A stretch of DNA of 64,000 bases from Digitaria exilis (Eukaryota > Streptophyta > Magnoliopsida > Poales > Poaceae). The stretch lies in contig JACEFO010002688.1 in the NCBI GenBank assembly GCA_015342445.1, positions 24,414 to 88,413 of the forward strand. The letters run 5' to 3'. Position 1 is the stretch's first letter; every line of letters starts with the position of its first letter. The notes under the pieces are model-generated. The model was not told where the DNA came from, did no database searches, and saw nothing but the letters and a program-made list of their open reading frames with translations. Below, one piece after another: positions 43,292 to 55,550 of the stretch. The translations under genes were made by a program, and so were the position numbers.

Positions 43292-46200
43292 GGCAACAGC
43301 CACCACCACCTCCGCCACCGCAACAACCCCCAACGTGGCAGCAGTTGTATGCCACCCAAACGGAGATCCTCCGTAATCTGCAGCACCAGCAATAGATGAT
43401 GCAGCAGCAGATGCAGCAGCAGCAAGGTGGTCTTCGTGCCCCTCCACCTCAAGTGGCCCGGTACGAGGACTTCTTGGCTACCCACCCTCCGGTGTTCTCC
43501 AGAGCCGAGGAGCCCATGGAGGCTGATGCATGGATTCGGGCCATCGAATCTAAGTTCTCCATCCTGGCTACGCCTTGCACTCTAAACCACAAGGTGGTCT
43601 TTTGCGGCGCTGCAGCCCCGTGGCACAGGTCTCCTGTGGTGAGAGAACTATCTGGCTCTTCAGGAGGAGAACCATATCATCGAGTGGGAGGAGTTCAAGA
43701 CTGCCTTCAAAGCCCACCATATCCCCGCTGGGTTGGTAGAAAGGAAGTTGAATGAGTTCCTGGCTCTGACTCAGGGAACCCGCACTTTGCTTCAGTACTC
43801 GTAGGCCTTCAATGGTCTGTGTCCTTATGCGGGTCATCATGCTGACTCAGATGACAAGAAGAAGGAGAGGTTCCGCCGCGGCCTCAATACCAAGCTCAAG
43901 GCCCAGCTGACCACTACACGGGTTGCCACATATGGTGAACTCGTGAACATTGCCATCGCCCAAGAAGATGCCAACATGGTCCATAAGGCCGAAAAGAAAA
44001 GGAAGGCTCCCGCTGGACCTTCGGGTGGGCAACCTCAGAGGTTCCGCTTGGTTCCCCCGGCTGCACCGCAGGGGCAGCCAAGGGCGCCTCAGGGAGGACG
44101 TTGGGTTGCCAGGCCACCACAGTAGGGTGCGCCTCGTTTCCCTCCACCGCCGCAGCAGCAACAGGCGCCGAGGCAAAACGTGCAGCAGTCACTTCATCCT
44201 GGAGGTGGCTACCAATGCTTCAAGTGTGGTAGCAACAGCCATTTCATCAAGGACTGCCCACAGAACAAGCCTCAGAACCAGCGTCCTGGGAATCAACAGA
44301 ACAAGGGCAAGCAACAACGAGTCCAAGTCAGGCAGGGAAGGCTCAACTATACCACCCTGGCTAACCTACCTGAGGGAGCACCAGACATGACTGGTACCTT
44401 CCCTATCCACAACCAACCTGCTGTGATATTGTTCGATTCCGGGGCAATACATAGTTTTATAAGCACAATGTTTAATGCAAAATGTGGGTTAAAATCATAT
44501 CACACCAAATCAGCATATGTGATATCAACAGCGGGAGGTAAAATAGCATCCAACCAAGTCACTCGAAAAGTACCAATCAAGCTGGGTAGTAAAGTTGTCC
44601 CTACTGATTTAATTCTGCTTGAATTGGAAGGAATTGATATTGTTTGGGGCAAATTGGATGACTCAACATAAGGTTGTGCTAGATGTTGCCGAAAGGGTTT
44701 TGGAAATAAACTCGCCTACACATGGGCCTAGTGCACTTTATTTGCCACACCGAAAATGTGTCAATGCTTGTGCTTACACCATGGTAGAAACACAACTAAA
44801 GGACATTTCGGTGGTATGTGAGTATGCCGATGTTTTTCCGGATGACTTACCTGGGATGCCGCCGGATAGGGATATTGAATTTCTAATTGAACTTCAACCT
44901 GGCACAGCACTTATATCAAAGAGACCCTATAGAATGCCACCCAATGAATTGGCTGAATTAAAAATTCAACTCCAAGAACTGCTAGACAAGGGTTTCATCC
45001 GTCCTAGTGTGTCACCATGGGGTTGTCCGGCCATTTTTGTGAAGAAGAAGGATCATTCTTTGAGGTTGTGTATTGACTACCGACCTCTCAATGCGGTGAC
45101 CATTAAAAACAAGTATCCACTTCCCCGCATTGATGTCCTTTTTGACCAACTAGCTGGCGCCAGAGTGTTCTCTAAGATTGATCTTCGCTCTGGCTATCAC
45201 CAAATAAAGATTCGTCCTTGTGACATTCCTAAGACTGCCTTCTCCACCCGCTATGGACTCTATGAATTCTTGGTCATGTCTTTTGGACTCACAAATGCCC
45301 CAGCCTACTTCATGTATCTCATGAATTCGGTTTTCATGTCCGAGCTTGACAAGTTCGTAGTGGTCTTTATTGATGATATTCTCATATATTCCAAGAATGA
45401 GGAGGAGCATGCCGAGCACCTTCGCATTGTTCTTCAGAGATTGAGAGACCATCAGCTTTATGTCAAGTTCTCCAAATGTGAATTTTGGCTAGAAAGTGTG
45501 AAACTCTTGGGTCATACGGTTTCCAAGGATGGTATATCCGTGGATCTGACCAAGGTGCAAGAGGTGATGGATTGGCAGCCACCTACCTCTGTCCATGAAA
45601 TTCGGAGTTTTCTGGGTCAAGCTGGTTACTATCGCCGCTTCATTCCGGATTTCTCTCGAATTGCTAAACCCATGACCGAACTCTTAAAGAAGGGGGTCAA
45701 ATTTGAATGGAGTGACAAATGTGAAGAAGCTTTCCACACTTTGAGAAAACATTTGACTTCAGCCCCAATCTTAGCTCAGCCCGACAGCACCAAGCCATAT
45801 GATGTTTATTGTGATGCTTCAGGCACCGGACTCGGTTGTGTCCTTATGCAGGAGAACCGGGTCATTGCTTATGCTTCCCGAGCACTTCGGCCACATGAGC
45901 AAAATTACCCTACACATGATCTTGAGTTGGCAGCGGTTATTCATGCTCTCAAGATTTGGAGACACTACCTGATGGGTGTTCCATGCAATATATACACCAA
46001 TCACAAGAGCCTCAACTATGTCTTCACTCAGGCACATTTGAATATGAGGCAGCGAAGATGGTTGGAGTTGGCAAAAGACTATGATCTTAGTGTGCATTAT
46101 CACCCCGGTAAGGCTAATGTGGTTGCGGATGCACTAAGCCGCAAGGCTCGCTGTCACTGCCTTTCCGTGGAGTCCTATGCCGACACCTTGTGCCATGAAA

Positions 46201-47770
46201 TGGCAAAGCTCAACTTGGAGATTGTTCCTCATGGGTATTTCAACCTTATTTCTGTTGAACCAACCTTGCACGATCAGATTGTTGTGGCCCAATTAAATGA
46301 TGCAAAGATTAAAATCCTCAAAATAAAACTGGCAAAAGAAAACGTCAAGGCAAAATATAAATGCTTCCGGTTAGATGGGCAGGGAGTGATGTGGTTTGGA
46401 CATCGGATAGTGGTGCCCAAGAACGCCGAACTCCGAAGAAAAATCATGGATGAAGCTCATCTTTCCAAATTTTCCATCCATCCCGGTAGGAAAAAAATGT
46501 ACCAAGACCTTAAACAAAACTTTTGGTGGACTAGGATGAAGCGGAAAATTGCCAAATATGTGTCGGAATGTGACACGTGTCAGCGGGTAAAGGCTAGCCA
46601 CTTGAAGGTAGCAGGCACTCTTCAACCTCTACATATTCCCTCATGGAAGTGGGAAGATATAAGCATGGATTTCATTGTTGGACTTTCCAGGACCCCTCAG
46701 GGGCATGACTCTATTTGGGTAATTGTGGACCGCCTCACAAAGACCGCACATTTTATACCCGTCAATACAGCCTATACCGCTATGAAATATGCTGAAATCT
46801 ATTTGGATCGGATCGTTTGCTTGCATGGCGTACCCAAGACGATAATTTCAGATCGTGTTACCCAATTTGTGGCACACTTTTGGGAACATTTGCAGCTATC
46901 CCAAGGCACCAAACTAATCCGTAGTTCAGCATACCACCCTCAAACTGATGGGCAGACGGAAAGGGTAAATCAAATCCTAGAAGATATGCTTCGAGCTTGT
47001 GTTGTCCATTATGCAAAAAATTGGGAGAAATGTTTATCCCTGGCTGAATTTTCTTATAACAACAGCTACCAAGCAAGTCTAAAAATGGCACCTTTCGAAG
47101 CTTTGTATGGTAGGAGATGTCGGACATCGTTGTGTTAGTCCCAGGCAGGCGAGAGATACACATACGGTCCTGACCTTGTAAAAGAAGCCGAGGAAAAGGT
47201 TAGGGTCATCCGTGAAAATTTGAGAGCCGCACAATCTTGGCAAAAGAGTTACTTTGACCAGAGAAGGAAGCCCTTCAGTTTGAAGTCGGTGATCATGTGT
47301 ATCTCAAGGTCTCCCCGACCAAGGGTGTGCAAAGGTTTGGGTTGAAAGGAAAACTTGCGCCTCGCTATATTGGTCCATATGAAATCACTCAACAATGTGG
47401 ACCGGTTGCGTATCGTGTGAAGCTTCCCGAGAAACTCTCCGCCGTGCACAACGTTTTCATGTCTCCCAACTCAAGAAATGACTTCGTGTTCCGACCTAGG
47501 TTGTTGAGCAAGAAGAACTCTCGGTTGAGCCGGATCTTTCTTATGGAGAGCATCCTATCAAGATCCTCGATGAGAAGGAGAGAAAGACACGAAGTAGAGA
47601 AGTTAAAATATACAAAATTCAGTGGAGCCATCACTCCGAGGATGAAGCCACATGGGAAACCGAAGACTACCTTAAAAAGAACTTCCCCGACATCCTTCCT
47701 AAGACCAAGGTACCTTTTCCCTATCATGTCGCTAATCACAATCGAATCTCGGGGCGAGATTCCTTTTAAG
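43287..47770 (+). pseudogene. gag-pol: Element E gag-pol, continued after element B; multiply broken
   Basis: The frame resumes with the Gln/Pro-rich Gag region and runs through the capsid-like domain, zinc knuckle (CFKCGSNSHFIKDCP), protease (DSGA, followed by IHSF), RT (FIDDIL), RNase H, integrase and chromodomain. Lesions I see: TAG at 43,393, 43,802, 44,123 and 47,136; frame changes near 43,600, 44,650, 47,270 and 47,455. The RNase H motif reads YTNHKSL, so a catalytic Asp is Asn (codon 45,999-46,001). The longest open part is 44,619-47,138 (839 codons), covering late protease to integrase. It is clearly older than B and cannot be autonomous. Confidence 0.93.
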
Positions 47771-47780
47771 AGGGGTAGAC
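47744..47780 (+). promoter_or_regulatory. Element E polypurine tract and stem-loop
   Basis: Stem GAATCTCG/CGAGATTC with loop GGG (47,744-47,762), then TTTTAAGAGGGGTAGAC up to the LTR start. The tract has AAGAGGGG where A and B have AAGGGGGG. Confidence 0.85.
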
Positions 47781-50700
47781 TGTGACATCCCAGATGATAA
47801 AAACCTTAAAACTACATTAAAAAACAAGGCTAAAGGGGCAGCTTTGGGTTAGCACACTTAAATTTAGCTAAATTCGGAAATTGAATTTCAATAAGGCCTT
47901 TTTGACACCCAACTGAAATCTCAAGACTTTCGTACTAAACTTGAAAATTTCCGAAAATAAAAGTTGGTTGTCATAAAAAATAATGCCTACTCACTGTTGC
48001 GAACTTTTTCAAATTTTGCAGTTAAGCCCCTCAAAAACTCTAAAATCATGCAGAACAGCTTTTCAAATGTGGCTTGTTTGAGCTTGAAAAATTCGAAATA
48101 TCAGGTTTCCCCAAAAGGAAAGTTGTGCCCCACTTTCCAAACTCCAACTTTTGTGTTTGCACTTTTTGAGGTTCAATTCAAATTTTCGGAGATAAACGCG
48201 TTTGAACCAGGGAGCTCCACGGGCGCTCTGACCTCAGCCCGAGGCCGACGAGCGGCGGCAAACCGGCCAGGCCGGCCAAAGCCGCGGCAGCCGCGCCTCC
48301 CTTCCCCACGAGCACGCTAGCGCCCCCAACCTGTCACTTCGCGCGCTACAGCGTAGGAGCGAGCCTCGCCACGCGGGCACGCCTCATGGCGAGCTGAGCT
48401 CCGCCATTGGCCGCCAGCGCGCACGTCGGGCTGCGCTGCCCCGCGGCCAGATTCTAGCCCGCTACGCACCAAGCGCCTCTGCGGAGGATCTTCACTCCCC
48501 CACGCCACAATCCCCCTCGCCCAACCGCGGCTCGCGCCCTGCGGGAGCTCACAGGCCATCAATGGCGCTGCTCAGCCGTCCATCCTCCCCGCGCGCGCTC
48601 CCGAGGTAGCTCAGCCCTCTCTAGCGTGCCCAAAACACTCCACCGAGCGACCTCACCCTCTCTCCCAGCCAGCGCCCCGCCATTTCCCTCTCCTCCGCGC
48701 TCGCTCCCATCTTCTTCCACCTCCGGCCGCAGTGAACCGAACCCGAGCTCTTGCCGCCGCGAACCAAATCCCCCTTAATCTCCTCCATGGTTTCCCAATC
48801 CACCGCACCCAAAGCTTGCGCATCCACCTAGCTAGCCCCTCGAACCATCCCTAGCTCGAATCGAGCAACCCTCGTTGGGAATCGAAGAAATTCCTCGCTG
48901 CTCGGCCGTTCCCGCAGCGAGCTCCACCTCCACGTCGAGCTCTATCTTCCGGCCATTCCCGTCGCCGTCGAGCCCCACGACGAGCTCCGCCTTCGTCCGG
49001 TGAAGCTCACGCACCTCTCCTCGACCCCGCAGCTAGCTACCGATGTCGCCAGAGCAAGCCGCTCTGCCGCTCATCGTCGACGAGCCGCGCCGCTTCACCA
49101 CTGCCCTCGAGAGCTACCCCAAACGACTCGCGGTGAGCCCCTCATCGTTTCCCCCACTTCCCCTGCACCGGTTCGCTGTCTCCTCGTCGGAATCCGGTCG
49201 CCGCGAGCCAAGGGCCTAGATGCGTTCCCCATTTTAGTTCTAGCGTCCTCCGTGTAAGTTTCAGGGGCGTGTTTGAAAGATTTTAAAAGTTCTAGGGTCT
49301 CCGGCGTAAAAGAGATTCTTAAACCTAGATCCATTTTTCTGAGATCTTGTAAAATCCACTAAAAATCATAGAAAAAACAGAAAAATGCACAAAAAATACT
49401 CCCTGGACTCGTGAGATCGTAAACTCCAATATCATTTTTTGCATGTATTTACTTTTGAGGAATAGTTTTTGAATTAAAATTCAAACTGTGATTTTAGAGT
49501 TTCGTGTACCATTTCAAATCCTGAACTCTTTTGTAGCTGAGCTTTGGGTATGTTGCTTGTATGGACTGTAGAAGCTTTGTTTCCAACGGAGACCTAAAAA
49601 TATGGCCTGTGACTTAAGTTATGATTTATTTTGTGATTTCTGTTCTAGTTCGGTTCTGCATTTATTAAAAATAATTCATGCTGCCAAAAATCACCACCTT
49701 TCCCGAGAGGTCTAGAAACTTGTTGGCACATGTGGTAAAAATGCTAAACTTAATTTTTGACCCTGTTTAGATTAGCAAATAAATAGATGATGGTTTTCGG
49801 ATAGAAAAATTGTGAGGGCTGACCAAGTGTTATTTTTAGCCACCACTTGGTCAGAGCCTTTCTTTTACTCATGTCTAGTTCTGGTAGAGAAATCTTCTGT
49901 TTTGGAAGTAGTTTTGATTTTATATGAATTAATCTTGTTTCTTGGAGCTGCAACTTGAACTATTTTTAATAAATTCTGTATAGCTCGGTTTTAGCTAAAT
50001 TTTGGAGTGAGCGTAGCTCTTATACTCCAATAGCTGTCATAAAGTTTGTGGATAAAAAGGATGAACAGAAACAGAGAAACAAAAATGAGAAGAAACTAGA
50101 GTAGATTGAGTTTTATAAAAAGAAGTACGTCACTTTGATAATTATAAATAAGGCATGTGGAATTTTAAAATTACAGCACCAAAACACTTGCATAGAAATA
50201 ATGGTTTGTATTCTTTTATATATGTACACAAGCACCATCATAAAAACATAAATTCACGCCACACGCTTCTCTAATTTTGTGAAGAAAAGAATAAACCACT
50301 TATATGTCTAGGTGAATATGGCCCTCAAGAGCCTTAACCTTTAGACTAAAAACCAGCAGCAACTCTTCAAACTTGTGCATCTCATGTAGAAGGCGCTCTC
50401 GCTGACGGCACCTACAACCTCGTCCCCACCAACGAAGAGGAGGCTCCCGAAGGCGGTGCTGACGTGATTGTGATTGACCCGGAGTCCGACGCTGGCGTAG
50501 CCCAAGAAGGCAAGCCCCGGAGCATAACCTAACTCTTAAACTTATGCAACTATGAATTATATGTGCTTGTGCATTTATGTATCAAGGAATTGTTTGCATA
50601 CCCTAGTTGCATAATTCTAGTACCTATGTCTTGAATACTAGTATGATAGGGTCGATAGAGCAATGCTTTAGGACCGTTACAAGTCGAGTGATTTTCTGTC

Positions 50701-51861
50701 ACTCGCGAGATATAGGAGTTGCTTTTCTATACTTATGTTGGAATCATAAGGATGGACGGGCGGGATGGTATGTGTAGATCTCCCATCCGTGTATGATAAT
50801 TGGATTAAGGTCAAAACGTGTGGTTCTGTGTGTCAAGTTTTTGAACGTACCACGCACATGCCGACCTATGGGAATCGGTAAGCCCGGTACCAGATTGAAA
50901 CAACTAGGACCGATAGCCATCTCTCCTTGGAAATATTTTGTTTCCCTTGCCGTACACACCTTTATCCTAAGGGAATGGACCCGGCGCTGAATTATGGATC
51001 GATGGGAAAGGTTGGGAAGTGCTTGTACCTTTTTAGCAAGCATTATCCGTGTGTGTTGGGTTTCCCTGGCCAGGTAGCAAAATTCAGTTCGAACTGTCCG
51101 CTTCTCGCGGTTAATGAGACTGCTTGACCGCTGTGCTGCATTGAGTAACAAGTGGAACTATGAGGATGATGAACTTGTTGTATGTACTAAATTGTATTGC
51201 ACCACTTGTATGCTTAGAGAGGATGCTAATCTAGAATGGTTAACTCTATTAGAAATTGATGCTAAAATCATGAAAGTAAGGATCCACTCTTAGTTGCATT
51301 CTGGCAAACAAACCCACCAGCCAAAATCCTCTCATGTCTAGAAGTCGGGTGATGTAGTTTTCACCCGATGGGTAAGCCTTGCTGAGTATTAGTATAACTC
51401 AGCCTTGCTTGTGGCTTTTATTTCAGGTACTGCTTTGGAGGAGGCGGTGAATTCCGTCCCCTGGCCTGCCCAGGTTCCACCTGGCTGGTATGGTCGAGTG
51501 GGGTTCCGTCCTCTGCCGAGGATCGGGAGGAGCAGCACCATGGCCGGCTTCATTATGGTGTTGCTATGTATCGTCGTTAGTTTAAATTCCGCTGCAATGA
51601 ACTCTCGTACTTTTATTTGAAATTCGAACTTGGTTTGTAATAACTTGATGATACTATTTATGTAAGTTAAATTTGTGGAATGTTGTAATTTTTGGGACTC
51701 ACCTTCGTGTGGGCGCGCGTGTTGTTTCAATCGTGAAAGTACAAGGTTAATCGGGGTATAATCCAAACGGCGCTCCAGCTTATTCCGGATTAAGTGCCTG
51801 ACTACTTGAATTGTGGTCCGGGGGTACTTAACTCGGAATAATTTCGGTGTGGTCCGCCACA
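47781..51861 (+). mobile_element. Element E 3' LTR (4,081 bp)
   Basis: It starts TGTGACATCCCAGATG after the polypurine tract and ends GGTCCGCCACA. It includes the GC-rich zone (about 48,220-49,250), the predicted intron (49,133-50,389), the mini-ORF (50,389-50,532) and the hairpin (51,381-51,403, one extra base). It is followed by GGCAATGGGG, taken as LTR F. It is the only full-length copy of the E LTR here. Confidence 0.93.
50389..50532 (+). CDS. 47-codon acidic mini-ORF in E 3' LTR
   Basis: Reads EGALADGTYNLVP, an acidic middle (NEEEAPEGGADVIVIDPE) and EGKPRSIT before TAA. The partial 5' LTR copy (23,130-23,274) is also in frame with a few substitutions (ACT for GCT, GCC for ACC). Upstream TAG acceptor and phase are as in A and B. 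Confidence 0.4.
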   Translation, partial: EGALADGTYNLVPTNEEEAPEGGADVIVIDPESDAGVAQEGKPRSIT

Positions 51862-53112
51862 GGCAATGGGGATTTGGGGAGTGGAAGGGCCGGGTGGTGG
51901 AATTTCGCGAGGAGCTCGGTGCTCGGCTTGGCTCCACGGGGGAAGAAGACAGGGGAAAGAGGAAGGATGAACTGCAGAGGGCTCAGGGGATTTAAGTGGA
52001 GCTACTGACGTGCGACAGGGAGAGATGTCGGGTTGTGAGGAGGTCCTGTCCGACACGAGACGTTGCGCCAATAGCGCGGATGGCTTGGTGCAGAGGCGTG
52101 GTTGTCTGGTGGCCTGGCGGAGCTCGGCGATTGGGCGCCAAGGATCGAAGCAGCCGGGGAACGAGGGATGGCCTAAGCGAGCTGCAGCGCATGGTTGGTC
52201 GAGGATCCAGGTCAGAGGAGGCTCAGGCAGGTGAGGCGCGACGGCCAACGGCGCGGTCTGCACGTCGTGATGGTGGAGTGCGCGGGGCGAGGCTGCTCAG
52301 GCGCAGGCATCGCGGGAAAAGACCGGACGGAGGGTTCAGGAGCGTGCACGAGGACGCGGAGACACGATCTCCGATGGTTGCCGGGCTGGTCAAGCGGCAG
52401 GGCTCGCCGCCATGTGGCGGCGCTCCCGGCGTTTGCAGGCAGAGGCCATGATGGCCACGGCGTGAGCGCCGAGGTGCGGCTTCGGTTCAAGCAAAAATAG
52501 TCCAAATTTTTGAACTGAACTCCAAAAACTGGCAAATACAAAAGTTGGAGATTGGAGAGGTGGGACACGACTTTCTTTTTGGGATGGACTTGAAATACGA
52601 ATATTTCAAGCTCAAACAAGCTATGTTTGAAAAGGTGTTCTGCATGGTTTTTAGGGTTTTTGAGGGACTTAACTGCAAACTTTGAAAAAATTTGAAAAAG
52701 AAACATGGCCTGATTTGGGATAACAAACAACTTTGCTTTTTGGAGATTTTAAGTTCAGTAGTAAAATTTGGAGATTTAGGTGGGGTTTCAAATCAGCCGT
52801 ATCTATGTTGGATTTTTTAATTTAAAATTCAAACCTAGGGTGGAGATTTGAGTCTTTAGCCTTGGATTTTTGGATAAAGGTCATAAAAGGAAAATTGTTT
52901 GGTTTTGTTGCCTTGAAAGTTTCCTCACTATGTATTTCTATGTTCCGTTAGTAAATTTAGCTTTTGTAAGCTCAAACCCGTGTTTTCCCTTTTTCTCATT
53001 TGTTTGAATTATGGATAACTTTTATCGTTTTTTTCTTTAATCCACTTTCTTAATTATTCTTAACCAAAGCTCAAATTAAGGTTTTAAAATTTTCAGCACC
53101 AGGGGTGTTACA
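51862..53112 (-). mobile_element. Element F 3' LTR, second segment (U3 side)
   Basis: It ends GGGGTGTTACA on the plus strand, directly before a minus-strand polypurine tract and stem-loop, so it is the 5' end of a minus-strand 3' LTR. Its last 600 bases resemble the U3 ends of C and G (AAGTTGGAGATTGG, GGGACACGACTTTC and similar). With 19,013-21,436 it makes one LTR split by E; the LTR ends TGTAACACC and GGTGTTATAACA fit as a pair. Confidence 0.7.
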
Positions 53113-53150
53113 GCCTAACCCCCCTTAAAAAGAATCTCGTCCCGAGATTC
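53113..53150 (-). promoter_or_regulatory. Element F polypurine tract and stem-loop
   Basis: On the minus strand GAATCTCG-GGA-CGAGATTC, then TTTTTAAGGGGGGTTAGGC at the LTR. Same arrangement as A, B and E, which places F in the same broad group. Confidence 0.85.
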
Positions 53151-55550
53151 GGGTGGGGAGGACTGATGAAAGGTTTTCATTAGAAGAAAGAGGCACTACT
53201 CAAAACACACAACATCAACGTCGGAGATAAAAGAACACGATTTGGATAGGATAACTGATACAAGGTTCACAACTCAGAGATGATAACTTATACAAGGTCT
53301 CCTATACAATTTCAACGTCGCTCATGTGGGAGCGGGCGATGGATGTAGATATGGAAGGCTAAGAGCATCAAGATTTGGCATACAAGGCAAAAGTAATACA
53401 CCACTATTGTCCAGTGAACTCCAGGGTCAATCGGGGGAAAGAAAGGGCAAGCCATGGATGGTGTCGAAAAGTCGAATCCTCCCTTACTCGTCGACTTAAA
53501 TCTTGTGGAATCCTCAGGTGACTTCTGCTCGAACTCCCTCTTCGGTGAGGTTGGTGCCGTGGATCTTGGTTAAACGACAAGGTGGGTTGCCGAGAGGGGC
53601 ACTTCCTCGTGGCTTCACGAAGAGGTGGGTGCGAAGCTTGCTTATCGAGGAATGGATCACACGGTGGGAATGGTCGCCTTGGGTACCATGGAGGTCGCCG
53701 GAGGGAACCGAGAGCGGCGGAGTTGTGTGGCTTGAGTCGAACGGCTTGGAATGGTGATAACCGTTTGAGAGGCTCCGTTTTATCGATGGCCAGAGTGGAG
53801 CAGCGATAGTGGTGTGTCGACAGTAGGAGGTAGGGCCAGCAAGGGCAATGGACCAATGGTGGCGTGTGGCTTGGTAGTGGCTGACAGTGAGATTCCCTGG
53901 TGACGGGACGGTGGTACGATGGCGACTGGGGGAGTGTTGGCCAGTAGCGGTGGGGCAAACAACGAAGGCGATGGTGGACTGGTGAATGGTGCAGAGCACA
54001 CGGCGCACGGATACAGAGCGGTCAAACTGGCCCTTGAGACCCTACGGTGATGGTGGGAGAAACAGTAGGGAAAGGTGATCTTTGAGACTGTAGATGGTCA
54101 CGGGCAAGATGTTTAGCCAATTGTAGGTCTTAATTAAACAATGATTTACCCACTTTTTATATCAACGGGAACAAGGAATAAACTCTTTAGCATTCTCCTA
54201 AGAGAAAAAGGGAGGGTTAATGAACAAACGAGGTTATGAGAAGACAAGAGTGCCAAAAAGATTTTTAAAACTAGCCCACATCATACTAAACGATCATGGC
54301 ATGACGTTACACGGGGTTGCTACCCAAATTCTAAGATGAGCTAAAAGGAAGGGTGGGGCAACAAAAGATTTTTTTTTAGGCAATGAGGGAATACACCTAG
54401 AAAAGGTGGTGTGGTATAGGAATTTTGGAAAATTTTTGCTCAATTTTTTATCTTAATTGTCAATTTGCCAAACTCATGCACTTTACTATGGTATACATGG
54501 CATGTTCATGAGAAGGTGCTCATGATATGATACACATGCACATGATCGTATGAAGCATATGCTTATGAGAGTATGATGTACATGTTGTGATGCAAGCTAG
54601 TGTACCTCACGCCACACACTTAAAACCCATTATTGCGGAACAATTAGTGAGAGTAAGGAAGTACCAATTTGGGTTGTCAAATAAAGGTCTTTGTGGGTCA
54701 TATTCACACATACCGAGATACCTGCAGCACACACGAGATCCTAGGTTCCATCACGGCACCTTAGGTTAGGAAATACAGCACCACAATAAAATTCAGACGG
54801 GACAACCCAATTGACACCAAGAGGGAGACAGAAAACAATGGTGAGTTATGATGTGCATGCCTATAGCCACTTTAAAACGTTATCATGCTGCAAAATGACA
54901 TGTTAAGGGTATGCAATGCCATGCGCATGCGCATGAATTACTCGAAATGGTTCAATTGCATGAAGAAGGTATGGATAACCATTATGCATGCAAATGTGAA
55001 CTTGACCCAATTTACGTCTTGTTCTCATTTATATTTATTTCCTTGAGCAAGAATAAAACAAGGATTCAAGGATCAAGAAATCAAGGTAGTTGAGTATAGG
55101 GGACCCAAAATTCAAGAGTGGCGGGTGATCAAAATCACGTGGGCATGTGAGAGTTAGTGATAATAATTTGATCAAGATGTGAGATTTGAGGCGTATGGAA
55201 TCGAGCAATAAGGGAGGTCAAGGGTTCGGATCCAAACACATCATGTAATAGGACATTGTTATACTTGACACCCCCTAGATTTTCATTGTTGGTTCAAGTC
55301 ATTGCGTATCCATATACTCCTCCTAAGCTCAAAGTTCTTGATCCACCCTTAACTAACTTATTAATTCAATGATCACGCCTAAGGAGGAAACACGTGCTGA
55401 TCCTAAGTCATTATATTCTCCTATTTCATAAGCGGATCAAGTGTCTAAAAGGGATAGGACAAAGAGAATGGATTGAAGTAGTCCATATTGCCTTGCTTTG
55501 GGACACTTGTAATATGGTAACGTAGATGTGGAGGATATTAGAGATTAAAT
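53151..55550 (-). mobile_element. Element F internal region without pol
   Basis: In A, B and E the chromodomain and integrase lie within 100 bases of the polypurine tract. Here neither strand has any trace of them. The sequence is GC-rich to about 54,050 and then AT-rich, with scattered frames up to 184 codons that show no recognisable domain. F is therefore probably non-autonomous or internally replaced. The limit at 55,550 is approximate. Confidence 0.5.

Noticed and set aside
53404..54025. 184- and 164-codon minus-strand frames in the F internal region
   Set aside because: No recognisable domain, overlapping frames, biased Pro/His/Ser composition; nothing supports a gene.
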